DNA from: Synaphobranchus kaupii
Lineage: Eukaryota > Chordata > Actinopteri > Anguilliformes > Synaphobranchidae
DNA: 64,000 nucleotides
NCBI GenBank assembly: GCA_029718625.1
Contig: CM056379.1
Coordinates: 68,690,670-68,754,669, forward strand
Direction: 5' to 3'
Position 1 is the first letter of the stretch; every line of letters starts with the position of its first letter. The position numbers and the translations under genes were made by a program. This document shows positions 7,678-19,171 of the stretch, in pieces. The notes under the pieces were generated by a model. It saw only the letters and a list, made by a program, of their open reading frames with translations. It was not told the origin of the DNA and made no database searches.

Positions 7678-8714
7678 GCATTCCGTTTTCCTTCTATCGG
7701 GGCTTCGACATTAATTGTTCATTGTTTGTTCATTGTTTTGTACTGTGGTGTATTGTTGGCTGTGAGTTCTCGTACCATTTTGGCTACTCGCCTACTTTTA
7801 ACATCTCTTTGTTGAGGCAGGGCTTATTTCTTACTGGCTTGGTAGTTCCTTATCTCGTAGAAGTTTGGGACCGTAAATCTCTGCTCTATTTCGCCTTGTT
7901 GTGCTTTTTCTCCGTGTATGGAGATTTGGGCGATTCTGTTCAGGACAGTAGTTCTGTTCGCCCTTCGGCACATGTCTTCCCATAGGGAGATCGGGCGTTT
8001 TCGCTTCTATTTAGTTTCTTAGCTCGTAGAAGTATAGAGTAGCAGTTTCTCTGGTCCATTTTTCGCCTTTTGATTGATTTTCTTACTGAGAGACCTGGCG
8101 TTTTAGCTTCTACTCATTTCCGGGTTACGGTGAGCCAGTTAGTAGCTTCGGTACGTTTATTCCCTGTTTTGTTCTCCTTCTCGTGGACTACGTTCCCCTT
8201 TGTTGTGAGTCAGGGTTATTCTTATTATATTGAGGCAGTGCTTGCTATTAAGTTTGCGTAGGTCTTTTGTTGCAGCCGTCCTGTACGCCCTTTCTACCTG
8301 CGGGACGATTTGGTTTGGAACTGTTGTTCTGTTTCGTTCTCCAGGTGTGTGTCTCCTTATATGGAGCTTGCGCGAAGTTGTGGACGTGTTTGTGTGTGAC
8401 TGCGTGTTTCTTAAAATAGCCTTGGAACGTTAGCTCTCTGTTCCATTTCGCCTCGTTACATATTTCTTTACTGAGAGGCTAGGGCGGTTGTTCCAATTTG
8501 AGCTTGCGTTAGTCTATGGATAGTAAAGTTATGGGACGACGGTGCTCCGTCGGCTCACCTGTAAAATGTTTCTCTCTCCTGGGAGATCGGGTGTTTACCC
8601 CTTTGTTTTCTGCATTGGACTGCGAGCCTATTAATATCGCCATGGAACGTTAAATCTCTGTTCCTGTTCGCCTCATTATATTCCTCATCATAGAGAGGCA
8701 GGGTGTTTATTTTC

Positions 8715-8720
8715 AATAAA
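8715..8720 (+). promoter_or_regulatory. AATAAA polyadenylation signal in the solo LTR
   Basis: A canonical AATAAA in the plus orientation inside the LTR is consistent with the orientation given by the TATA-like element. Some transcripts would be expected to end shortly after it. Confidence 0.4.
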
Positions 8721-9259
8721 TCTCGCTTTGGTCTAGCCGGTAAATGTCCGGTACTGCCTGTCCTGTTCGTTCCTTTCGGTGCCTTTCTCCTTGAATGGAG
8801 GTTTTGACGATTTTGTTCGGAACTGCTGTTCTGTTTCGTCTTTTGGGTGCATGTCTTCCTATAGGGAGGATTGGGCGATGTTGTGGACACGTTTGTGTGT
8901 TACCGCGAGTTTGAGAGTAGCCTGGGAACGTTGGATCTGTTCCTTTCGCCTCCTCAATTACTATCGTATTATTTTGCAGTTTGTTGACTGTATTTTATGT
9001 TTGTCTTTACGCTACTCGCCCGTTATGTGTCTCGTTACCGAGACAGGGCGCGTATTATTTATGGCTGTTCAGATCCCTGTCCTTGCGCTCTACTTGGCGT
9101 TTGACAGTGAGCCGGTTAGTAGCGTCTGTAGTGGTTTGTTGTTCCTTGTCTTGTCTCCTTCCCTTATCTGCGGGGTTTCCCGCCTTAGTGGCCTAAGGGC
9201 TTAAAGAATCCCCTTGCTGCGTTTGGCTCCTCCCACCTCACACGTCACGCCCCATTACA

Positions 9260-9264
9260 GCATG
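9260..9264. repeat. Target-site duplication GCATG, right copy
   Basis: This is the second copy of the 5-bp duplication around the solo LTR. It lies 19 bases upstream of the ATG at 9284. Confidence 0.85.
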
Positions 9265-9283
9265 TGAGGATATTCCCTCTAAG

Positions 9284-11149
9284 ATGCAGCAGAACCTGCC
9301 CCCTGCAGAAGAGACCGAGTGGACGATCCTGGATCTCTTTCTGGATAACAGCCTTACAGACGACGATCTGTATGAAGAGATTGAAGATCCTGACTATGTA
9401 CCAGCAACCCCGACCATGACCACTGGGACCAATCTGACATCAGAGCCAGAGTCAGACGTGGAGCCTGCAGCACCAGAACCCACTGTTGCTGTTGAAGTGA
9501 ATAGGGAAGCAGCAGCATCTGCATGTCCTCCACCATTGAGAGAGCCATGTGGCCCAAAATGCAGGAGGAGATGTACAGCGAAGATTTCAGAGGAAAGGCG
9601 GAGGGACATCTGGAGAAAGTACTGGGACATGGCATACACGGAAAAGAGATCCTGGATGTTCCACACTGTAACTCAGCTCCCGACCAAGAAAGTTACTGGA
9701 GGAACACAAAGTCGCTGTAGCCGGTCATTTGTCTACTGGCTACAGGACCACAATTCAGTGCCACAACAGGTGTGTAAACCATTCTTTTTGTCAACTTTGG
9801 GCTACCACCCCAAGAATGACAGCCTAGTCATCACCATGATGGGCAAGTCAATCACCACACACCTGGCTCCACCAAAGGACCAGAGAGGAAAGCATGCGCC
9901 AAAGAATAAACTGAGTTTGGAGCCCCTGAATGAGCACATCGAATCATTCAACCCATCCGTGAGCCACTACAGGAGGGAGCATGCCCCACATCGCCGTTAC
10001 CTCCCAAGTGATATTAGCATTAAGCTCATGTATGCAGATTACGTGGAGAAGGGCAACATCTGCTCATATGAAACTTACTGCAAAGCTGTAAAGGAGAAAA
10101 ATATCAGCTTTGCGAAGCTTGGAGAGGAGGAGTGTGAGGAATGTCTGCTGCAGGATCAGCATGTGAAAGGTGACCACAATGGAGATGGTGATGTCATGGA
10201 CTGCCTGCAGTGCCAGAGGTGGTGTGAACATAAGATATCCGCTGTGGAGAGCAGGAAGCATTACCAGGCTGATGCGGAGAAGGACTGGCCAGAGGGTACA
10301 TCTGTGAGGAGTGTGGACCTTCAGAAAATCATCATGCTGCCTCGCATGCCAGGTGTGGAGACATCAATATTCACAAAGCGCATTGTGGCATATCACGAGA
10401 CCTTTGCCTCAGTAGGCAAGAATAAAAATTAAAAAAACACCATCTCTGTGGTCTGGCATGAGGGCACGGCGGGGCAAAGTGCAGGGGAGATCACCTCTGC
10501 ATATGTGACTGCACTGGAGAAGGAAAGAGACGTTCACCACAGCATCTTCTGGGTGGACAACTGCAGTGCCCAAAATAAGAACTGGTGCCTGCTATCCTCC
10601 CTGGTCTGCCTGGTCAATTCTGATACCACCTCAAAGGAGGATGTCACTCTCAAGTACTTTGAGCGGGGACACACCTTCATGGGTGCTGACAGTTTTCAAC
10701 ATGGTGTCGAGCAAGAAATGAAAAATCGTCTCGGCGGAGTGGTGTACGACTTTGAGGACTTCGTCAGTGTGGTCGCAAGCTCCAACTCCAGGAAGGTAGA
10801 AGTGGTCGAAATGCGGAATGCCGATGTGTGGAATTGGAGGAATGGCCATTCCTCTGTGAAGACAAAGAAGGCACCAAAGCTGGCCGAGATGTCAGAAATT
10901 CAGCTGCGACATGGCTCTAGGAGCCTGTTCTTCAAACTGTCCCACGCGGATGCTCACTTTACAGAGTTGGACTTCCTCCAGAAGAAGTTCCAGCTGAAGA
11001 TGCCCACTGCCCTGAGACCACAGGACAGGGGGGTTGAGGAGGCCAAGAAGAGCGACATCATCACAAAGCTATGTCCTCTTATGCCCCCAAACAGAAGAGT
11101 TTTCTGGTGTTCACTGCCTGTGAGCAACATTGTGGAGGATGAGGAGTAA
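9284..11149 (+). pseudogene. Transposase-like gene with one in-frame stop
   Basis: Two frames, 9284-10432 (382 codons) and the following part to 11149, are in the same phase, separated only by TAA at 10430-10432 in an A-rich run. Read through, the gene would span about 621 codons. The N-terminus is acidic (to ~90), then a Cys/Arg-rich segment with CGPKCRRRC (~88-96) and an IWRKYWDM region. A second Cys cluster (CEEC...CLQCQRWC, ~280-312) suggests zinc binding. The C-terminal part has WHEGTAGQSAGEI (~391), FWVDNCSAQNKNW (~422-434) and FERGHTFMGAD (~459-469). This resembles the RNase-H-fold, DUF7869-like domain found in multicopy, probably transposon-derived fish and insect proteins. D425 and D469 are candidate acidic residues. 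The family name is from memory and moderately sure. The downstream part lacks its own ATG near the break. Confidence 0.68.
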
Positions 11150-11370
11150 GAACAACAAAACACTAAATTAAGTGAAATTAACACCATTTCAAGTTCACAA
11201 TTTCATAATTTCAAGTTCACAGTGTTGAGTGCCCCAATCCCATGCACTTTAAAGATATTTGAACATGATTTGTTATCTTTGTTATCTTTTTGTATTCCAT
11301 TATTAATTGAAATTTAATTATAAAATTTTTGACTCATTTGCAATATATTCGTCTTTTTTATTTATAAAAT
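11150..11370. other. 3' flank of the transposase-like gene
   Basis: This is AT-rich sequence with no coding frame and no clear AATAAA signal. It may be the 3' untranslated part of the broken gene. Confidence 0.5.
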
Positions 11371-11556
11371 TCAGGCCGGAATTCAAACCTTTATATTGCT
11401 TGCACGTTCCGCTTGATAGTACACCGGCTTTGATGAAAATGCTGCGGACAGGCTGAGTTTCCACTTGATTTAACGTACTCAGCCCGACTGCAGCATTTTC
11501 GTCAAAGCAGGTGTGCTATCAAGCGGAACGTGCGAGCGATTTGAATTCCGTCCTCA
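11371..11556. repeat. Near-perfect inverted repeat, about 80-bp arms
   Basis: The left arm (about 11371-11457) and the right arm (about 11477-11556) are reverse complements with few mismatches. Shared blocks include GGAATTCAAA at the outer ends, GCACGTTCCGCTTGATAG, GAAAATGCTGC and GGCTGAGT. The loop is about 19 bases. It could be a foldback/MITE-like insertion or a terminal structure of the transposon that carried the adjacent gene. No matching copy was seen upstream of 9284. Confidence 0.8.
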
Positions 11557-12285
11557 GTGTCACTTATCTGCATTTAAGTACCTGTTTTGCTCTTATGATT
11601 AGGCTATACTAAAACAGACCTACTGCACAACATAACATCAACAACTTTTATTTATGCATTAAAATGAAACAATCAGTGTGATATTTTATCAGAAAACATT
11701 TGATGGTATTTCATATTTTTTTCTATTTTTTCATATTGCCTCTTATATTTAAAATGACTGTTTTATTTTATTAGAATATAAATATTAGTAGCTTCAAATC
11801 ATGTTGGTAAATGCTCAGAAACATCCAAAAACAATTGAAATAATTTGATTTTAAAAGATACTTGGAACATCACAAGAATAATATAATATAATAATAAATG
11901 TTATAAATAAATAATAATAATAATGTAACAGTAAAATGTGAAATGAAAAATAATTTTTATCATCTTTGTCATTATACTGCTTTTTAATGTGATCAAAAAC
12001 TAAAGTGACAAGATAAAATGGAAGTTACTGCCTTTTGCTTTGGTATGACCTGATATTTTTTGGTAAGCCATGCAAAGGCAGAATACAGTAACTTCCAAAT
12101 AAGGGTCAAAGGTCAAATCAGAGGTCAGGATTAATATTTAATATGTACAAAAAATAACCTAATATAAAGCCATTAAACTTCCACATATCCAATGATCTGC
12201 CTGCAACTATTTTGGCTGGACAACAAGAAAACTTTAAAGTCATTTTTCTCAGTTCTGCACTCTGGGAGGTTACTGCCTTTTGCCA
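11557..12285. other. AT-rich non-coding stretch before the satellite
   Basis: No gene is supported. It contains an ATA/TAA-rich patch (about 11878-11925), a smaller inverted repeat (12020-12096) and, at about 12270-12282, another copy of the GTTACTGCCTTTTGC motif found in that repeat's left arm. Confidence 0.6.
12020..12096. repeat. Short imperfect inverted repeat
   Basis: GGAAGTTACTG at 12020-12030 is the exact reverse complement of CAGTAACTTCC at 12086-12096. Pairing continues imperfectly inwards through the TTTTGCTTTGG and CAAAGGCAGAA segments. Confidence 0.65.
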
Positions 12286-12390
12286 TTTTAAATATAGCTC
12301 AAATATACAGTTGATTAATTTTTTAATTTTCCGTTTGTAAATTTTAAATTTTAAATGAATTTTTCTTCAAATTTAAAATGCTAACATTTC

Positions 12391-13408
12391 AATAGCTTCT
12401 GTGACATGTCACTAAGATGCCTCAAACCAACTGTAATGTTGTCAGATACATTCTCCACTTTACAAGCAATGCTTTTTTCCAATTTTCCTTTTGTAAATTT
12501 TAAATCGATTTTTATTCAAAATAAAAGCGCTAAAATTTCAATAGCTTCTGTGACATGTGACTAAGATGCCTCAAACCAACTAATTTTGTCAGATACATTC
12601 TCCAATTTACAAGCAATGCTTTTTGCAATTTTCCTTTTGTATATTTTAGAGGATTTATTCTTCGAAATAAACACACTAAAATGTTAAGAGTTTCTGTAAC
12701 ATGTGACCAAGACACCTCAAACCAAGTTGCCTGTTGTCAGAGACAGGATACCTCAAATCTACAACTGATTATTTTTAAAATGTTCCCTTTGTATATTTTA
12801 AAGGAATTTTTCTTCAAAATAAATACACTAAAATGTCAATAGTTCCTGTGTCATGTGACGAAGATACCTCAAAGCAAATTGACTGTTGTCAGAGATAGTA
12901 TAGCTCAAATTTCCATCTCATAAATATATATTTTTTATTTTTCATCAAAATAGAACTACTAGAATTTCAATAGCTTCTGTGACATGTGACCAAGACACCT
13001 CAAACCAAGTTGCCTGTTGTCAGAGACAGGATAGTTTAAATTTACAACTGACTATTTTTCAAATTTTCCCTTTATATATTTTAAAGGAATTTTTCTTCAA
13101 AATAAATACACTAAAATGTCAATAGTTTCTGTAACATGTGACCAAGACACCTCAAAGGAAATTGACTGTTGTCAGAGAGTATAGCTAAAATTTCCCTCTT
13201 ATAAATATATATTTTAAATTTTTCTTCAAAATAGAACTACTAAAATTTCAATAGCTTCTGTGACATGTGATGAAGACGCACGCCTCAAACCAATTTTAGT
13301 GTTGTCAAAGACATTATAGCTCAAATATACAGTTGATTATTTTTTTAATTTTCCGTTTGTAAATTTTAAATGAATTTTTCTTCAAATTTAAAATGCAAAC
13401 ATTCCAAT
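12391..13408. repeat. Canonical seven-monomer higher-order repeat (~1.02 kb)
   Basis: This is the first complete A-B-C-D-E-F-G series, with monomer starts near 12391, 12540, 12688, 12838, 12969, 13120 and 13250; type A returns at 13409. The same 1,019-bp period separates equivalent points at 24905 and 25924. Many other stretches are deletions or recombinants of this order, for example C joined directly to a D tail near 13850. Confidence 0.8.
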
Positions 13409-16400
13409 AGCTTCTGTGACATGTGACTGAGATGCCTCAAACCAACTGTAATGTTGTCAGATATATTCGCCAATTTACAAGCAATGCTTTTTCCAATTTT
13501 CCTTTTGTAAATTTTAAATAGATTTTTATTCAAAATAAAAGCAATAAAATTTCAATAGCTTCTGTGACATGTGACTAAGATGCCTCAAACCAACTAATGT
13601 TGTCAGATACATTACCTCTCCAATTTACAAGCAATGCTTTTTGCAATTTTCCTTTTGTATATTTTAGAGGATTTATTCTTCGAAATAAACACAATAAAAT
13701 GTTAATAGTTTCTGTAACATGTGACCAAGACACCTCAAACCAAGTTGCCTGTTGTCAGAGACAGGATACCTCAAATCTACAACTGATTATTTTTAAAATG
13801 TTCCCTTTGTATATTTTAAAGGAATTTTTCTTCAAAATAAATACACTAGAGTATAGCTCAAATTTCCATCTTATAAATATATATTTTTTATTTTTCATCA
13901 AAATAAAAGGACTAAAATTTCAATAGCTTCTGAGACATATGATGAAGACGGACGCCTCAAACCAATTTTAGTGTTGTCAAAGACATTATAGCTCAAATAT
14001 AGAGTTGATTATTTTTTTAATTTTCCGTTTGTAAATTTTAAATGAATTTTTCTTCAAATTTAAAATGCAAACATTTCAATAGCTTCTGTGACATGTGACT
14101 AAGATGCCTCAAACCAACTGTAATGTTGTCAGATACATTCTCCAATTTACAAGCAATGCTTTTTCCAATTTTCCTTTTGTAAATTTTAAATAGATTTTTA
14201 TTCAAAATAAAAGCACTAAAATGTCAATAGCTTCTGTGACATATGATGAAGACGCATGCCTCAAACCAATTTTAGTGTTCTCAAAGACATTATAGCTCAA
14301 ATATAGAGTTGATTATTTTTTTAATTTTCCGTTTGTAAATTTTAAATGAATTTTTCTTCAAATTTAAAATGCAAACATTTCAATAGCTTCTGTGACATGT
14401 GACTAAGATGCCTCAAACCAAATAATTTTGTCAGATACATTACTTCTCCAATTTACAAGCAATGCTTTTTGCAATTTTCCTTTTGTATATTTTAGAGGAT
14501 TTATTCTTCGAAATAAACACAATAAAATGTTAATGGTTTCTGTAACATGTGACCAAGACACCTCAAACCAAGTTAACTGTTGTCAGAGACAGGATACCTC
14601 AAATCTACAACTGATTATTTTTCAAATTTTCCCTTTGTATATTTTAAAGGAATTTTTCTTCAAGATAAATACACTAAAATGTCAATAGTTTCTGTGTCAT
14701 GTGACCAAGACACCTCAAACCAAGTTTCCTGTTGTCAGAGACAGGATACCTCAAATCTACAACTGATTATTTTTAAAATTTTCCCTTTGTATATTTTAAA
14801 AGAATTTTTCTCCAAAATAAATACACTAAAATGTCAATAGTTTCTGTGTCATGTGACGAAGATACCTCAAAGCAAATTGACTGTTGTCAGAGATAGTATA
14901 GCTCAAATTTCCCTCTCATAAATATATATTTTTTATTTTTCATCAAAATAAAACTACTAAAATTTCAATAGCTTCTGTGACATGTGACCAAGACACCTCA
15001 AACCAAGTTGCCTGTTGTCAGAGACAGGATAGCTTAAATTTACAACTGACTATTTTTCAAATTTTCCCTTTATATATTTTAAAGGAATTTTTCTTCAAAA
15101 TAAATGCACTAAAATGTCAATAGTTTCTGTAACATGTGACCAAGACACCTCAAACCAAGTTGCCTGTTGTCAGAGACAGGATACCTCAAATCTACAACTG
15201 ATTATTTTTAAAATTTTCCCTTTGTATATTTTAAAATAATTTTTCTCCAAAATAAATAAACTAAAATGTCAATAGTTTCTGTGTCATGTGACCAAGATAC
15301 CTCAAAGGAAATTGACTGTTGTCAGAGAGTATAGCTCAAATTTCCCTCTTATAAATATATATTTTAAATTTTTCTTCAAAATAGAACTACTAAAATTTCA
15401 ATAGCTTCTGTGACATATGATGAAGACGCATGCCTCAAACCAATTTTAGTGTTCTCAAAGACATTATAGCTCAAATATAGAGTTGATTATTTTTTTAATT
15501 TTCCGTTTGTAAATTTTAAATGAATTTTTCTTCAAATTTAAAATGCTAACATTTCAATAGCTTCTGTGACATGTCACTAAGATGCCTCAAACCAACTGTA
15601 ATGTTGTCAGATACATTCTCCACTTTACAAGCAATGCTTTTTCCAATTTTCCTTTTGTAAATTTTAAATCGATTTTTATTCAAAATAAAAGCGCTAAAAT
15701 TTCAATAGCTTCTGTGACATGTGACTAAGATGCCTCAAACCAACTAATTTTGTCAGATACATTCTCCAATTTACAAGCAATGCTTTTTGCAATTTTCCTT
15801 TTGTATATTTTAGAGGATTTATTCTTCGAAATAAACACACTAAAATGTTAAGAGTTTCTGTAACATGTGACCAAGACACCTCAAACCAAGTTGCCTGTTG
15901 TCAGAGACAGGATACCTCAAATCTACAACGGATTATTTTTAAAATGTTCCCTTTGTATATTTTAAAGGAATTTTTCTTCAAAATAAATACACTAAAATGT
16001 CAATAGTTCCTGTGTCATGTGACGAAGATACCTCAAAGCAAATTGACTGTTGTCAGAGATAGTATAGCTCAAATTTCCATCTCATAAATATATATTTTTT
16101 ATTTTTCATCAAAATAGAACTACTAGAATTTCAATAGCTTCTGTGACATGTGACCAAGACACCTCAAACCAAGTTGCCTGTTGTCAGAGACAGGATAGCT
16201 TAAATTTACAACTGACTATTTTTCAAATTTTCCCTTTATATATTTTAAAGGAATTTTTCTTCAAAATAAATACACTAAAATGTCAATAGTTTCTGTAACA
16301 TGTGACCAAGACACCTCAAAGGAAATTGACTGTTGTCAGAGAGTATAGCTAAAATTTCCCTCTTATAAATATATATTTTAAATTTTTCTTCAAAATAGAA

Positions 16401-19171
16401 CTACTAAAATTTCAATAGCTTCTGTGACATGTGATGAAGACGCACGCCTCAAACCAATTTTAGTGTTGTCAAAGACATTATAGCTCAAATATACAGTTGA
16501 TTATTTTTTTAATTTTCCGTTTGTAAATTTTAAATGAATTTTTCTTCAAATTTAAAATGCAAACATTCCAATAGCTTCTGTGACATGTGACTAAGATGCC
16601 TCAAACCAACTGTAATGTTGTCAGATACATTCTCCAATTTACAAGCAATGCTTTTTCCAATTTTCCTTTTGTAAATTTTAAATAGATTTTTATTCAAAAT
16701 AAAAGCACTAAAATGTCAATAGCTTCTGTGACATATGATGAAGATGCATGCCTCAAACCAATTTTAGTGTTCTCAAAGACATTATAGCTCAAATATAGAG
16801 TTGATTATTTTTTTATTTTTCCGTTTGTAAATTTTAAATGAATTTTTCTTCAAATTTAAAATGCTAACATTTCAATAGCTTCTGTGACATGTCACTAAGA
16901 TGCCTCAAACCAACTGTAATGTTGTCAGATACATTCTCCAATTTACAAGCAATGGTTTTTTCCAATTTTCCTTTTGTAAATTTTAAATCGATTTTTATTC
17001 AAAATAAAAGCACTAAAATTTCAATAGCTTCTGTGACATGTGACTAAGATGCCTCAAACCAACTAATTTTGTCAGATACATTACTTCTCCAATTTACAAG
17101 CAATGCTTTTTGCAATTTTCCTTTTGTATATTTTAGAGGATTTATTCTTCGAAATAAACACACTAAAATGTTAAGAGTTTCTGTAACGTGTGACCAAGAC
17201 ACCTCAAACGAAGTTGCCTGTTGTCAGAGACAGGATACCTCAAATCTACAACTGATTATTTTTAAAATGTTCCCTTTGTATATTTTAAAGGAATTTTTCT
17301 TCAAAATAAATACACTAAAATGTCAATAGTTCCTGTGTCATGTGACGAAGATACCTCAAAGCAAATTGACTGTTGTCAGAGATAGTATAGCTCAAATTTC
17401 CATCTCATAAATATATATTTTTTATTTTTCATCAAAATCGAACTACTAAAATTTCAATAGCTTCTGTGACATGTGACCAAGACACCTCAAACCAAGTTGC
17501 CTGTTGTCAGAGACAGGATAGCTTACATTTGCAACTGACTATTTTTCAAATTTTCCCTTTATATATTTTAAAGGAATTTTTCTTCAAAATAAATACACTA
17601 AAATGTCAATAGTTTCTGTAACATGTGACCAAGACACCTCAAACCAAGTTGCCTGTTGTCAGAGACAGGAAACCTCAAATCTACAACTAATTATTTTTAA
17701 AATTTTCCCTTTGTATATTTTAAAAGAATTTTTCTCCAAAATAAATAAACTAAAATGTCAATAGTTTCTGTGTCATGTGACCAAGATACCTCAAAGGAAA
17801 TTGACTGTTGTCAGAGAGTATAGCTCAAATTTCCCTCTTATTAATATATATTTTAAATTTTTCTTCAAAATAGAACTACTAAAATTTCAATAGCTTCTGT
17901 GACATGTGATGAAGACGCACGCCTCAAACCAATTTTAGTGTTGTCAAAGACATTATACCTCAAATATACAGTTGATTATTTTTTTAATTGTCCGTTTGTA
18001 AATTTTAAATGAATTTTTCTTCAAATTTAAAATGCAAACATTTCAATAGCTTCTGTGACATGTGAATAAGATGCCTCAAACCAACTGTAATGTTGTCAGA
18101 TACATTCGCCAATTTACAAGCAATGCTTTTTCCAATTTTCCTTTTGTAAATTTTAAATAGATTTTTATTCAAAATAAAAGCACTAAAATTTCAATAGCTT
18201 CTGTGACATGTGACTAAGATGCCTCAAACCAACTAATGTTGTCAGATACATTACTTCTCCAATTTACAAGCAATGCTTTTTGCAATTTTCCTTTTGTATA
18301 TTTTAGAGGATTTATTCTTCGAAATAAACACACTAAAATGTTAATAGTTTCTGTAACATGTGACCAAGACACCTCAAACCAAGTTTCCTGTTGTCAGTGA
18401 CAGGATACCTCAAATCTACAACTGATTATTTTTAAAATTTTGCCTTTGTATATTTTAAAGGAATTTTTCTTCAAAATAAATACACTAGAGTATAGCTCAA
18501 ATTTCGTTCTTATAAATATATATTTTTTATTTTTCTTCAAAATAAAACGACTAAAATTTCAATAGCTTCTGTGACATATGATGAAGACGGACGCCTCAAA
18601 CCAATTTTAGTGTTGTCAAAGACATTATAGCTCAAATATAGAGTTGATTATTTTTTAAATTTTCCGTTTGCAAATTTTAAATGAATTTTTCTTCAAATTT
18701 AAAATGCTAACATTTCAATAGCTTCTGTGACATGTGACTAAGATGCCTCAAACCAACTGTAATGTTGTCAGATACATTCTCCAATTTACAAGCAATGCTT
18801 TTTCCAATTTTACTTTTGTAAATTTTAAATCGATTTTTATTCAAAATAAAAGCACTAAAATTTCAATAGCTTCTGTGACATGTGACTAAGATGCCTCAAA
18901 CCAAATAATTTTGTCAGATACATTACTTCTCCAATTTACAAGCAATGCTTTTTGCAATTTTCCTTTTGTATATTTTAGAGGATTTATTCTTCGAAATAAA
19001 CACAATAAAATGTTAATGGTTTCTGTAACATGTGACCAAGACACCTCAAACCAAGTTACCTGTTGTCAGAGACAGGATACCTCAAATCTACAACTGATTA
19101 TTTTTCAAATTTTGCCTTTGCATATTTTAAAGGAATTTCTCTTCAAAATAAATACACTAAAATGTCAATAG

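Larger units (their letters stand above)
7522..9259 (+). mobile_element. Solo LTR (1,738 bp) of a second LTR retroelement
   Basis: The segment starts TGTCATGG, ends ATTACA and is flanked by the 5-bp duplication GCATG. No internal retroelement sequence and no second LTR are present, so it is read as the product of LTR-LTR recombination. Orientation is plus, judged from TATTTAA at 7671-7677 and AATAAA at 8715-8720. Imperfect internal repeats occur, for example 8308-8465 against 8809-8962, and a TGAGCC(A/G)GTTAGTAGC motif near 8129 and again near 9108. It shares no obvious sequence with the other element's LTR. Small frames inside have no recognisable product. Which LTR superfamily it belongs to cannot be settled from the LTR alone. 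Confidence 0.82.

Noticed and set aside
7483..9204. Several 60-140 codon frames between the two insertions and inside the solo LTR
   Set aside because: All but the first 39 bases lie inside an LTR with clear boundaries; no recognisable product and no consistent frame.
10448..11149. Independent 233-codon gene
   Set aside because: It has no ATG at its start (the first codon is GTG) and is in the same phase as the preceding frame, so it is the downstream part of the broken transposase-like gene.
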